64,000 nt of DNA from assembly GCF_022271435.1 (NCBI RefSeq), contig NZ_JAFIQY010000007.1:124001-188000 (forward strand), read 5' to 3'. Below the pieces are notes generated by a model. The model saw nothing but the letters and a program-made list of their open reading frames with translations, was not told the origin of the DNA and made no database searches. The position numbers and the translations under genes are program-made. Below, piece by piece: positions 9,382 to 20,663 of this stretch. Position 1 is the stretch's first letter. Each line of letters starts with the position of its first letter. This DNA comes from Streptomyces monomycini (GTDB lineage: Bacteria > Actinomycetota > Actinomycetes > Streptomycetales > Streptomycetaceae).

Positions 9382-10212
9382 ATGACCCGCTACTCCGGCA
9401 TCACCGCCCTGGTCACGGGCGCCTCGAAAGGCCTGGGGGAGGCGTACGCCCGGGAACTCGCCCGGCGCGGCGCACGTCTCGTCCTCGTGGCCCGCTCGGG
9501 GGACGCGCTGCGCCGGGTCGCCGACTCCGTACGCGAGGAGTACGGCGCCGACGTGACGACCGAGACGGCCGATCTCGCCGCACCCGACGGCGTCTCGCGG
9601 TTGGTCGCGGCGCTCGACCGGCGGGACATCGCCGTCGACCTGCTGGTCAACAACGCCGGCTCCGGTGCCGTCGGCCCGTTCCTCGGCTCCCCGCAGGACC
9701 GGCACGTCGACAGCGTCGAACTGAACATCGTCGCCCTCACCCGGCTCTCCCACGCGCTGGGCGGCAGGATGGTCGCGCGGGGCAGCGGCGGCATCATCAA
9801 CGTGGCGTCCACGGCCGCCTTCCAGGCCATGCCGTACCAGGCGACCTACGCGGCCACCAAGGCGTACGTGCTGTCCTTCACCGAGGCGCTGGCCGAGGAG
9901 TTCCGGGGGAGCGGGGTCCGGGTCATGGCGGCCCACCCCGGCGCCACCGCCACCTCGTTCTTCGAGGGCACCACCGCCGCCATGAAGCCGGCTTTCACCG
10001 ACCGGCCCGAGACGGTCGCCGCCCGGACCCTCGACGCGTTCGCCAAGGGAGCCGTCAACGCCTATCCCGGCCGCACCGGGCTGAGGGCCGTCACCTGGGC
10101 CACCCGGATCCTTCCCCGCACCACGACCACGCGTGTCTCGGCACGCCTCAACCGGGCCTTGGGTTTGGACCGGGCCCACGACATCGGTGCCCCGGCCGCG
10201 GAGCGTTCCTGA
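9382..10212 (+). CDS. SDR family NAD(P)-dependent oxidoreductase
   Basis: This 276-residue classical short-chain dehydrogenase has the cofactor motif TGASKGLGEAYA near residues 12-23, NNAGSG, the catalytic serine in INVASTAAF, and YAATKAYV carrying the catalytic Tyr-Lys. The C-terminal half, with HPGATATSFFEG and a helical tail, resembles DltE/YqjQ-like acyl-chain or ketone reductases. Its substrate is unknown. It is divergent from and probably repressed by the MarR protein, so it likely handles a toxic or signalling carbonyl compound. Confidence 0.9.
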   Translation: MTRYSGITALVTGASKGLGEAYARELARRGARLVLVARSGDALRRVADSVREEYGADVTTETADLAAPDGVSRLVAALDRRDIAVDLLVNNAGSGAVGPFLGSPQDRHVDSVELNIVALTRLSHALGGRMVARGSGGIINVASTAAFQAMPYQATYAATKAYVLSFTEALAEEFRGSGVRVMAAHPGATATSFFEGTTAAMKPAFTDRPETVAARTLDAFAKGAVNAYPGRTGLRAVTWATRILPRTTTTRVSARLNRALGLDRAHDIGAPAAERS

Positions 10213-10327
10213 ACCGGAACGGCGAACCAGTCCGCCGGCCGCCCCCGGGACGGGGAACGGTCGGCGGCCCTCTACCCGCATCTGCACCGTCACCCGCCGG
10301 GCGCAGGCGTCGCGGGTATCGGCGCTG

Positions 10328-10801
10328 TTACAGATACGTCTTCCACTCCTGATAGGTGTTGCCCGCCCCAGGCGACTTCAAATAGGCCTGGCCCCTGCTG
10401 TCCGAGTCCAACGCCATCCGGTTCTTCGTGTTTATCAGCATGACCACGCCGTCGGTGACGTATTCCTCGGTCCACCACTGAGCACTGTCGTCCTTGTTGC
10501 AGTTCTTCGCGAAGACCGATTCGCTGCTGGTGGCGGCGAGGCACTTACCGGATTTGGTGTTCTGGAGCTGGACGGCGCCGTTGCTGTCATACCGGAACCA
10601 GTGCTGATAGGGGTTGCTCGACCCGCAGGACTTGGTGTAGGTGTACCCGGCCATGTCCGAGTCGAGGCACAGTCCGGTCGCTCGGTTCTTGTACTGCGAG
10701 GTCGGCGGCGCGGCCGCGGCTTCCGTGGCGCAGGCGACCGACAGGAGGAGGCCCGCACAGGCGGCGGCCGCGATCCCGGAAATGCTGTTTCTGATTCTCA
10801 T
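10328..10801 (-). CDS. Secreted ricin B-type beta-trefoil lectin
   Basis: This 157-residue exported protein starts at ATG 10801 behind AAGGAAAA. A signal peptide covers about residues 1-31 (hydrophobic IAAAACAGLLLSVACA, cleavage after AAA). The rest is a single R-type lectin: three repeats with LCLDSD, KCLAA and MALDSD elements and the QxW-type motifs YQHWF, AQWWT and YQEWK. Such domains bind galactose, xylan or other sugars outside the cell. It starts 64 bases after a ribosome-inactivating protein gene on the same strand, so the pair resembles ricin A and B chains encoded separately. Partnership is inferred. Confidence 0.88.
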   Translation of the reverse strand: MRIRNSISGIAAAACAGLLLSVACATEAAAAPPTSQYKNRATGLCLDSDMAGYTYTKSCGSSNPYQHWFRYDSNGAVQLQNTKSGKCLAATSSESVFAKNCNKDDSAQWWTEEYVTDGVVMLINTKNRMALDSDSRGQAYLKSPGAGNTYQEWKTYL

Positions 10802-10865
10802 GTACTTTTCCTTAGCTGTTGGTTGACGGTGGGCGCAGGGTCGGTCTGGATCGGGCCGCCGGCCC

Positions 10866-11807
10866 TCAACGGGATCCCTGCGCCATGATGTATCCCGAGG
10901 CCGCGAGCAGTGCATTCAGCGTGGCGTAGTGCACGCCGCGGAAAGTGATGCCCTCCCCGGTGGGATTCCGCAGTCGAGCGAGGAGCCAGCTGGAAAGGGT
11001 GTTCCACTGGTTTTCCATGGTGCTGTCCTGGCTGCTCAGATGCGTTTCCCGGTTCTGCCTCAGGTTGTCGGCGACATGGGACGCGATGCTCTCGAACCGG
11101 GCGGCTTCCGCGGTGGCCTGAATCAGGGTGAGATAGGCGTCGTTCATGGACTGCACTTCATCTTCGCTGGTGGGGCGCTGATAGTGCTGAATCCTCTGGA
11201 TGGCTTCCCGGAGACCGTTCCCGCCCATGCGGACCTGAGTCCGTCGGCTGCTTCCCAGAGCGTCGTAGCCGGCGCCGACGCGAAGGTCCCCGACCGGATG
11301 ATTCACCGTGGTGGCCCGCCGGACGATGTTCCGCATCTCACCGTCCATGTTGCGGAAGGCCATGAGGCCGCTCACCGGCACGTCCCCGCCCCCGTTGGGG
11401 GTCCAGAGCCCCATCACGTACAGGTCGTTCGACCGCAGATACAGCGAGGCCACACTGTTTCCAGGAGTGTCCGGGCCGTTCACCATTCTGATCTCGACGG
11501 CGCGGTGGTCGTTGTTCGCCCGCACCTCGGTAGCGCCCAGTCGCTGCGTCAGGAGACTGTGCCCGGCCCTGTCACGAAGAGCGCTGATCATGTTCTGGTA
11601 GTCGGTCGCGGCTGCCCTGAAGTTTCCCGCGAAGAGATTGTGGACGTTCCAGACGATCTGCTCGCGAGGCTCGTCCGTGTCGGCACGCGCTTGCGGAGCC
11701 GCCACGACGAACCCGGCCAGCACACACACCAGGGCAAGCAGCATGCTGAGCGCCCGCGGACTTCTCCCGGCCGGCCCGGCCGGTGAAGCAGCTCTTTCGT
11801 ATCTCAC
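10866..11807 (-). CDS. Secreted ribosome-inactivating protein (ricin A-chain / Shiga fold)
   Basis: This 313-residue protein is predicted to be an rRNA N-glycosidase that removes the sarcin-ricin loop adenine. GTG 11807 follows AAAGGAA and gives a signal peptide of about 42 residues ending APQARA. The family's active-site residues can be matched: Tyr 123 in SLYLR (ricin Y80), Tyr 181 in VGAGYDAL (Y123), Glu 234 and Arg 237 in IQATAEAARF (E177, R180), and Trp 268 in ENQWNTLSSW (W211). The matching is by eye. Streptomyces coelicolor is known to encode a RIP, so the family occurs in this genus. A secreted lectin gene follows and a sugar-sensing ECF sigma gene is divergent. Targets could be fungi, protists or insects. 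Confidence 0.9.
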   Translation of the reverse strand: MRYERAASPAGPAGRSPRALSMLLALVCVLAGFVVAAPQARADTDEPREQIVWNVHNLFAGNFRAAATDYQNMISALRDRAGHSLLTQRLGATEVRANNDHRAVEIRMVNGPDTPGNSVASLYLRSNDLYVMGLWTPNGGGDVPVSGLMAFRNMDGEMRNIVRRATTVNHPVGDLRVGAGYDALGSSRRTQVRMGGNGLREAIQRIQHYQRPTSEDEVQSMNDAYLTLIQATAEAARFESIASHVADNLRQNRETHLSSQDSTMENQWNTLSSWLLARLRNPTGEGITFRGVHYATLNALLAASGYIMAQGSR

Positions 11808-12159
11808 GGAGTTCCTTTCACGAAGCGTCGCACCCGTAGGCGTAGGCCGAATTCCCCCACCGTGCTGCCCCTCTGAGGGCACCGTCCGGCACCAGAAGCG
11901 GCGGAGCGGGGCGGCCGGGTGGGTCCGGCCCCGCGTTCGTACGGCCTCCAGCCAACCCGAGGCCGACCAGGCGCAACAGGAACTTCCACCCGCAAAAGTA
12001 GGATGCCGCGTACTTCTGCAGGCAGGGGTGGGGGCCGGTGCGGCCATGCCGTCGTGGGAGGCGGGGGCGGCGCAGGCTTTGGCCGTCTACCTTTGCCGAC
12101 GCTAAGGTGTGCCGCCGTACCCGGCGGATCGCTTCCTTGACGAAGGTGGGATGGGGCTC
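11808..12159. other. Divergent intergenic region between toxin gene and ECF sigma gene
   Basis: This 352-base stretch must hold the promoters of both the RIP-lectin pair and the ECF sigma gene. A GGAAGTT element on the minus strand near 11964-11970 resembles an ECF -35 box pointing towards the toxin gene, but no convincing -10 partner could be fixed. No gene is seen. Confidence 0.4.
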
Positions 12160-13725
12160 ATGGACGCGGGCCACGCGGAGCTGGTTGTTGCGGCGCAGGC
12201 CGGTGACGATCGGGCGCGGGAGAAGCTGATCGCCGCGTACCTGCCCTTGCTCTACAACATCGTCGGGCGGGCGCTGAGCGGACACGCCGACGTGGACGAC
12301 GTCGTCCAGGAGACCCTGCTGCGCGTGGTGCGCGACCTGCCCGACCTGCGTGTCCCGGAAAGTTTCCGGTCCTGGCTGGTGTCGATCGCGCTCCGCCAGA
12401 TCCATACCCAGTGGCACCGGCAACGCACTCTCGCCGACCGGACCACGGTCATCGACGAGGCACTCCGGACACCGCGCGCCGGCGCCGCGCTCGAGGACGT
12501 GACGATCCTGCGTCTGCACATGTCGGACGAGCGCCGTCAGGTGGTCGAAGCCGGCCGGTGGCTCGACCCGGACCATCGGGTGCTGCTGTCGCTGTGGTGG
12601 CAGGAGTGCGCCGGTTTGCTGAGCCGTCAGGACATCGCCGACGCGATGGGGCTCAGTGCCGCCCACGCCGGAGTACGTGTGCAGCGCATGCGCGAGCAAC
12701 TGGAGCTGAGCCGGACGATCGTCGCCGCGCTGGAGGCGGACCCGCGCTGTCCGCAGCTGAACGAGACCGTCGTCGGCTGGGACGGTCTCCGTACATCTGT
12801 GTGGCGCAAGCGGATCGCGCGGCACACCCGTGACTGCCCGATCTGCACGACGACCGAACGGGTCCCGGCCGAACTGCTGCTTCTCAACATCGCGCCGCTG
12901 GCCGTCCCGGCCGCACTCCTCGCCGCGCTGGCCGCCAAGGGGCTGTTGTCGGGTACGGCTGCTGCGGGCGCCGCCGGGCTGGCCGCGGCGCACGTCAGCG
13001 CCGGCACGGCGGCGGGGGGAAGCAGTCTGCACGGCTCGCTGATCGGCAAACTGCACGTGGTGACCGCTCATCCGATGGTGAGCCTCGCCACCGGAGCGGT
13101 GCTCATCGCCGGGACCGCCACCTACGCGGCCTGGCCCGAACCGGCGCCCCGGGCGCCCGCTGTCATCGCCTCTCCCACGGCCGGCACCTACACGCCGGTC
13201 CCGTCGCGCACCCCCACGCCGACCCCGTCGCGCGCCACCACGTCGCCCAAACCGTCCCCGGCGAGTCCGTCCGCCGTCGCAGGCACGGTTCCGCTGGGCG
13301 CGCAGTCACTGGAGTCCGTGGACCGGCCCGGCCTGTTCGTCACGTATGCCGGTGACTTCGCGATGCTCGGCGGCCGAGTCTCCGCGCCCGGCGGCGCGCA
13401 GGCACCGCGACGGGTCACCTTCACGGTCGTCGGGGGACTGGCCGACACGCGGTGCGTCACGCTCCGCGCCGCGGACGGCCGGTACCTTCGCCATCAGTAC
13501 CTGCGGTTACGGCTGAGCCCCGACGACGGCAGCGAACTGTTCCGTGAAGACGCCACCTTCTGTCCGCGCCCCGGGGCGGTCGCCGGGTCGGTGACCTTGC
13601 ACGCGCACAACTACCCCGGATCGGTCCTCCGCCACCGCGACGGCGGTATCTGGCTCGATGGCTCCGACGGCACGCGGGACTTCGCCGGCCAGGCTTCCTT
13701 CATCACGCGCGGGGCCCGGGCCTGA
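12160..13725 (+). CDS. ECF-type sigma factor fused to membrane segments and an AbfB-like sugar-binding domain
   Basis: About 521 residues. Region 2 (LLYNIVGRALSG to FRSWLVSIALRQIH) and region 4 (LLSRQDIADAMGLSAAHAGVRV) form an ECF sigma factor. Then come a Cys-containing HTRDCPICT stretch resembling an anti-sigma zinc motif, two hydrophobic stretches (LAVPAALLAALAAKGLL and MVSLATGAVLIAGTATYAA), a Pro/Thr/Ser-rich linker with PTPTPSR repeats, and a C-terminal domain with RYLRHQYLRLRL and SVLRHRDGGIWLD typical of arabinofuranosidase-type carbohydrate binding (AbfB). This looks like a sensor and sigma factor in one chain that responds to plant sugar polymers. ATG 12151 and GTG 12109 are alternative starts; AAGGTGG fits 12160 best. 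Likely targets are the flanking xylanase or toxin genes. Confidence 0.85.
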   Translation: MDAGHAELVVAAQAGDDRAREKLIAAYLPLLYNIVGRALSGHADVDDVVQETLLRVVRDLPDLRVPESFRSWLVSIALRQIHTQWHRQRTLADRTTVIDEALRTPRAGAALEDVTILRLHMSDERRQVVEAGRWLDPDHRVLLSLWWQECAGLLSRQDIADAMGLSAAHAGVRVQRMREQLELSRTIVAALEADPRCPQLNETVVGWDGLRTSVWRKRIARHTRDCPICTTTERVPAELLLLNIAPLAVPAALLAALAAKGLLSGTAAAGAAGLAAAHVSAGTAAGGSSLHGSLIGKLHVVTAHPMVSLATGAVLIAGTATYAAWPEPAPRAPAVIASPTAGTYTPVPSRTPTPTPSRATTSPKPSPASPSAVAGTVPLGAQSLESVDRPGLFVTYAGDFAMLGGRVSAPGGAQAPRRVTFTVVGGLADTRCVTLRAADGRYLRHQYLRLRLSPDDGSELFREDATFCPRPGAVAGSVTLHAHNYPGSVLRHRDGGIWLDGSDGTRDFAGQASFITRGARA

Positions 13726-16594
<2,869 letters not shown>

Positions 16595-16650
16595 CCTGCC
16601 TGATCCCACGGTGATACGCAAGGTGATACGCGAGGAGAACACCTCCGTCC

Positions 16651-17085
16651 GTGAGGTTCTTCATGGGAACCAAGGTGCCCGCCGGGAGGATGAACAACCC
16701 GATGATGACCAACAGCACCGACATGGACTTCGATGAGGCCAACCCCTCGATGATGGTCCGTGTCGGCCGTGGCGGCGCGCAGGACGGCGCCTACTCCGCC
16801 GACGGCGGCAACAGCTGGACCGGCTTCCGGCCGGAGCCGGTGGCCGGCGCCGACAGCGGCCAGGTCGCGCCCGCGGCGGGCGGTTCGAGCATCGTGTGGA
16901 CCGAGGCCGGCCAGGTCCCGTACCGCTCCACCGACAAGGGCGCCACCTGGCTCCGCGTCAACGACGACGACCACCAGTGGGGCGGCATCGGCGGTGTCGG
17001 CGTCATCACAGGCGACCCCGACACCTTCGGCCGCGTCTACGTCGGCACCAACGGACGCGGCCTCCAGTACGGCGACCCGTCCTGA
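16651..17085 (+). pseudogene. Remnant of a GH74 xyloglucanase
   Basis: The frame encodes about 144 residues that look like disconnected pieces of the C-terminal beta-propeller of GH74 enzymes: NPMMTNSTDMDFDEANP, then YSADGGNSW, YRSTDKGATW, and the terminal VYVGTNGRGLQYGDP that ends many GH74 catalytic domains. A complete GH74 domain is over 700 residues and needs two catalytic aspartates in its N-terminal half, which is missing. There is no signal peptide or good ribosome binding site. It is best read as an internally deleted relic next to the functional xylanase. Confidence 0.7.
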
Positions 17086-17150
17086 CCCCGACGCCGGAGC
17101 GGACGCACGTCCGACGCATGACATGAGCTGACGCGACGACAGCAAGAGAC

Positions 17151-17197
17151 AGCCGCCCTCCTGACCAACGCGAGACCTCGGTCGGAGGGCGGCTTTC
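17151..17197 (+). terminator. Hairpin terminator after the GH74 remnant
   Basis: AGCCGCCCTCC (17151-17161) pairs perfectly with GGAGGGCGGCT (17184-17194) around a 22-base loop, followed by TTC. It probably ends the transcript from the xylanase gene and the GH74 remnant. Confidence 0.7.
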
Positions 17198-17244
17198 GAG
17201 GAGATCCGTCACGGCTGGAGATCACTCGGGAGGCTGTCGCGCGG

Positions 17245-18087
17245 GTGTTGGCGGACCTGTGGGAACAGTTCTCCGGCGTCTCGGACACCCTCTGGCCCGG
17301 GGCCGCCGGGAGGCGGCAGCGGCACGAACGCCGTCGGCAACCCCACAGCGTTCGCCGTCGACGCCTCTCAGGGCACCGGGCCGGTCGTCCCGCCCGCCCT
17401 GTCATCCCTTCGGGATGTTCGTCCCGGCAATGCGCCCCTTGTAGGCACTCTCGGTACGAGGTCATCACCTGGGACAGAGACACCCCCGGGGCATTTCTCG
17501 ACAGCACCGCGGTCAGGGGGAGATCCGCCCACATCGACGGGCTGAAGCCGGGCCACCACTACCTCGTCGCGGTGGTCACGTGGAACGCCGCCGGCGGCGG
17601 CATGCCTGGCGTAGCCCGTTCCGTCACCGTCGGCGCGGGAACGCCACCGGTCCCCACCGGCCTGAAAGTCACCTCCACCGACGCGACCACCGTCCAGTTG
17701 TCCTGGACCGGGTCCGGTCAGGCCGTCGGCTACCGCGTCTGGATCCGCAACGTCAACGACGGCAGCCCGCCCAAGGCCGACGAGTACGTCGTCAACGAGA
17801 CCAGCCGGGTCATCGCCTACCTGGTCCCCGGTGTCTGGAACTACGCATTCTGTGTCACCGCCATCAACGGCGAAGCCGAATCCGGCAAGTCCACCTGCGT
17901 GACCGCAGCACGGCCGCCGGGTGATGGCAACCCGTCACGGCCGCCCGGCGATGGCAACCCACCACGGCCGCCGGCCGATGGCAACGCTCTGCCCCTGCCG
18001 ACGGTCGCGAACAAGCAGGGCAACCCTCTCTCCGCTCCAACCCGGGCTCCCCGAACCCTGGTCGCGTCGGCCGGACAGCCCACCTGA
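17245..18087 (+). pseudogene. Degraded secreted FN3-repeat protein fragment
   Basis: Two fibronectin type III domains can be read: one from about 17450 (RYEVITWDRDTPG ... GHHYLVAVVTWNAAGG) and one from about 17645 (PTGLKVTSTDATTVQLSWTG ... YAFCVTAINGEAESG), followed by a Pro/Gly linker with RPPGDGNP repeats and a Ser/Ala tail. Before 17450 the open frame has an implausible Arg-rich composition, while another frame reads GTNAVGNPTAFAVDASQG and then hits a stop, suggesting a frameshift near 17440. No signal peptide remains. Such FN3 linkers belong to extracellular polysaccharide-degrading enzymes, so this is probably another relic of that locus. Confidence 0.6.
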
Positions 18088-18090
18088 CGA

Positions 18091-18122
18091 GCAGGCGGCG
18101 GGGAACCCGCCCCGCCGCCCCT
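18091..18122. terminator. Bidirectional hairpin between convergent genes
   Basis: GGCGGCGGGG (18094-18103) pairs perfectly with CCCCGCCGCC (18110-18119) around a six-base loop. It lies 36 bases from the end of the alpha-galactosidase gene and just after the FN3 remnant. Confidence 0.7.
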
Positions 18123-18158
18123 CGCCTGTCCATGGCACACGCCCGACGCGTCCCGTGA

Positions 18159-20234
18159 TCAGCCGATGGGCTCGGCCACGATGAGCTGGAACCGCTCGAA
18201 GGACAGCTTCACGGTGTTGTGCTGAGCAGTGGCAGTTCCGAGTGACGTGCCGGTGAACGGGTCGGTCAGGCGGTACCGCCTGCGGCCCAGACCGCGCAGC
18301 TCGACGATCCCGTCCCACCGGTCGGCGTAGAAGGCGTAGTGGAGGCTGCGCTTCTTGGCCACGACATGCGCCTCGGGCTTGTCGAAGCCGATGTCGTACA
18401 GCTCACCGCGGTACTCGCCGGTGGACAGCATGTTCTTCTCGTACAGGGACACCCACTTGCGCCAGAGAACCTCCTTCTCCGGGGTGAGGTCGGTCGCCTT
18501 GTCCGGGGCTCCGGATCCGGGGAGGGTGAACTTGGTCGACAGGACGGCTCCGATCCCGTAAGAGGACGCGAAGTCGTCGCCGCCGTCGCTCAGTTCGACG
18601 TGGTCGCCGGCGTAGCTGCTGCCCGCGCCCATCAGCGCCTTCATCGACTTGCCCTTGCTCCGGACCTGGTAGGAGGACTCCGGGTCCGAGCTGGGGTACT
18701 GGTCGACGTAGGGCAGGTTGTGGAAGGCGAAGGCGGTGCCGCAGGGGCAGAGCTCGACGAGGGCGTCGGGGTTCGCCTCGTGCGCGGCTTCGTGGATCGC
18801 CTTCCAGAACAGGGCCACGCCCTCGGTGGATTCCTCGGGGCGGGCGTGCCGGTGCTTCGGGTTGTAGCAGGGCGCGACGCTGTTGAGGTGCTGACCGTCG
18901 ATCTTGAGCCCCTCGTAACCCCAGTCACCGATGAACCTCTTCGCCTGCTCGACGAAGTAGTCCACCGTCGGCCGGTAGGCCGGACAGAGGGTGTAGGCGT
19001 CCCACCAGGTGACGTCCTGCTTGTTGCCGTCGCGGTCCAGCAGCAGCATGTCGGGCCGGTCCCGGAACAGGTTGCTGCCGGGGTCCGCCGCCAGCGGGGC
19101 CCACCACAGGCGCGGCCGCAGACCGGCGTCCCGTATCTCCTTGGTGAAGGCCCGCATGTCCGCTGCGCCGCGCGGGAACTTGGCCGTGTCGATGTCCCAG
19201 TCACCCTCGTTGGTCTGCCAGCCGTCGTCGAGCGCGGCCCAGCGCAGGCCGACCTCGTGCGCCTTCGGCAGCGTTCCGGTGACCTGCTCGGTGGCGAAGC
19301 CGCGCTCGTAGCCCCAGGCGCACCAGATGGGCTCGAAGGCCGAGGCGGGGACCTCGGGGGCGCGCTGGCCGATGTCGCTCATGTAGTCGCGGTACCGCTG
19401 GAGCGGCACGAAGTGGTCGCCCGGGAGGGCGGTCAGGAACGTGGTGTCGGTGCTGAGCCGACGGCCCGGCTTCAGGGTGCGGGCGGTGTCGTCCTGGATG
19501 GCGATGCTCGCTCCGGCGTCCGTCTTGCGGACCGGCATGCGCAGGACCGTCGCCACGGGCTCGACATGTCCGACGGAGAGGCCCGCACCCCGGCGCCAGA
19601 CGGTCGCCAGCGGGGTGCCGCCCCCGTAGTCGGAGGAGTCCATCCCCAACGAGTTCTCCTGGACATAGCCGTCCTTCACCGGCATCACCCAGTCGCGGCG
19701 GTTCGTGTACGTGGTGCCGGAGAAGGTGTGGAAGCCGCCGGGAGTCTCCAGGAGTTCGTGGGCTCCGTTGCGCCACCCGGTCACGTTCAGCGCGGTGGAG
19801 GACCTGTTGGTGTAGGTCACCTTCATCACGATCATGCCGGTAAGACGTTTGAAGGAGGTCAGCTCGACCGTCTTCTGTACGCCTTCCTCGGACGTGCCCT
19901 CGATCGTCACCCGGACGCCCGCGCCGTGGCGGGGGTGCCGGGTGTGGCGGGTCCGGTGCCCGCGGTAGGCGAACGCCTCGACGGCCTTGCCGCCCACCAG
20001 CAAGGCTTCGCCGGCGTCGAAGCGGGTGAGGTCGACACCCTTGAGCGCCACCCGGCTGCGCAGTTGGTCGTCGAACTCCAGGGTGATGGAGGTGTCGCCG
20101 ACTCCGACGAGGTCAGGACCCGAGTTCGGTGCGGCGGCCGCCGGTGCGGCGCCCATGGCCACGGCGGGGAAGGCGGCCAGGCCGGCACCCCCCAGCGCCA
20201 CCTTCAGTACGCTGCGCCGGTTCATGTCCGTCAT
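18159..20234 (-). CDS. Tat-exported GH36-type alpha-galactosidase
   Basis: This 691-residue hydrolase starts at ATG 20234 (GAAAGAGAG upstream). MNRRSVLKVALGGAGLAAFP is a twin-arginine signal peptide, cleaved near APAAAA. The N-terminal beta domain is followed by a TIM barrel with WCAWGYERGF, ALDDGWQ and YEGLKIDGQHLN, where the KxDG aspartate is the expected nucleophile, and then VELCPCGTAF. A C-terminal beta domain ends the chain. GH36 members release alpha-galactose, and some release alpha-N-acetylgalactosamine. It is divergent from a GntR regulator and next to a galactosamine/tagatose operon, so it may supply that pathway with galactose or GalNAc from glycans. Confidence 0.88.
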   Translation of the reverse strand: MTDMNRRSVLKVALGGAGLAAFPAVAMGAAPAAAAPNSGPDLVGVGDTSITLEFDDQLRSRVALKGVDLTRFDAGEALLVGGKAVEAFAYRGHRTRHTRHPRHGAGVRVTIEGTSEEGVQKTVELTSFKRLTGMIVMKVTYTNRSSTALNVTGWRNGAHELLETPGGFHTFSGTTYTNRRDWVMPVKDGYVQENSLGMDSSDYGGGTPLATVWRRGAGLSVGHVEPVATVLRMPVRKTDAGASIAIQDDTARTLKPGRRLSTDTTFLTALPGDHFVPLQRYRDYMSDIGQRAPEVPASAFEPIWCAWGYERGFATEQVTGTLPKAHEVGLRWAALDDGWQTNEGDWDIDTAKFPRGAADMRAFTKEIRDAGLRPRLWWAPLAADPGSNLFRDRPDMLLLDRDGNKQDVTWWDAYTLCPAYRPTVDYFVEQAKRFIGDWGYEGLKIDGQHLNSVAPCYNPKHRHARPEESTEGVALFWKAIHEAAHEANPDALVELCPCGTAFAFHNLPYVDQYPSSDPESSYQVRSKGKSMKALMGAGSSYAGDHVELSDGGDDFASSYGIGAVLSTKFTLPGSGAPDKATDLTPEKEVLWRKWVSLYEKNMLSTGEYRGELYDIGFDKPEAHVVAKKRSLHYAFYADRWDGIVELRGLGRRRYRLTDPFTGTSLGTATAQHNTVKLSFERFQLIVAEPIG

Positions 20235-20661
20235 GTCGAACTCTCTTTCGGTCGTGCGTGCCCGACTGGGGCAGCCGCCTTTTGTCCGTCGTTGTGGATC
20301 GTCGAAGTCGAGCCGCACGCTCGCGACGAAGCGACCGTCCGTAAGGCTGGTCGCCGCCTGGTCTGCTACCGGTTTTCGCAGTGGGTCGGCTGGGGTCGGG
20401 GGACGGCGTATCGTCCGAACGGGTACCCCAGTGCGCGGTCGCCTCGGGCAGTAGCGGGCGGGCATCCTCGGTGAGCTGCGCCGACGCCGCCTCGATCACC
20501 GGCGGGTGCCCGGGGCGCGGCGAACGGAAGGTCGCTCACGGGCGACTTCCTCATCATCGGGTGGCCTGCTTCGAGAACGTAAGTGGTATTCGAGTGGCAT
20601 GTCAACGGGTGGGACTCCTGGAGGACGGTTCGTGCCGTCCACGGATTGGTATGCTTCTGGT
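20235..20661. other. Divergent control region between alpha-galactosidase and gntR
   Basis: This 427-base region holds the promoters for the alpha-galactosidase and the GntR gene, plus two TGGTAT-type operator sites near its right end. A weaker look-alike (TGGTCT-N5-CGGTTT, around 20359-20375) lies nearer the alpha-galactosidase start. No gene is seen. Confidence 0.5.
20584..20600 (+). promoter_or_regulatory. GntR-type operator, site 1
   Basis: TGGTAT-TCGAG-TGGCAT is a direct repeat of a six-base half-site with an 11-base period, about one DNA turn. It lies 62 bases before the chosen gntR start. It matches two further sites in this locus, one of them in reverse orientation before the gatZ operon. 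Confidence 0.6.
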
Positions 20662-20663
20662 AT
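20647..20663 (+). promoter_or_regulatory. GntR-type operator, site 2, overlapping the gntR start
   Basis: TGGTAT-GCTTC-TGGTAT covers the first two bases of the proposed ATG (20662). This suggests autoregulation, or that the true start is the later ATG 20683. The 11-base direct repeat is almost identical to the site before gatZ. Confidence 0.65.

Noticed and set aside
20359..20375. TGGTCT-N5-CGGTTT near the alpha-galactosidase promoter as a fourth GntR site.
   Set aside because: The half-sites match the consensus TGGTAT poorly; it is mentioned only as a weak look-alike.
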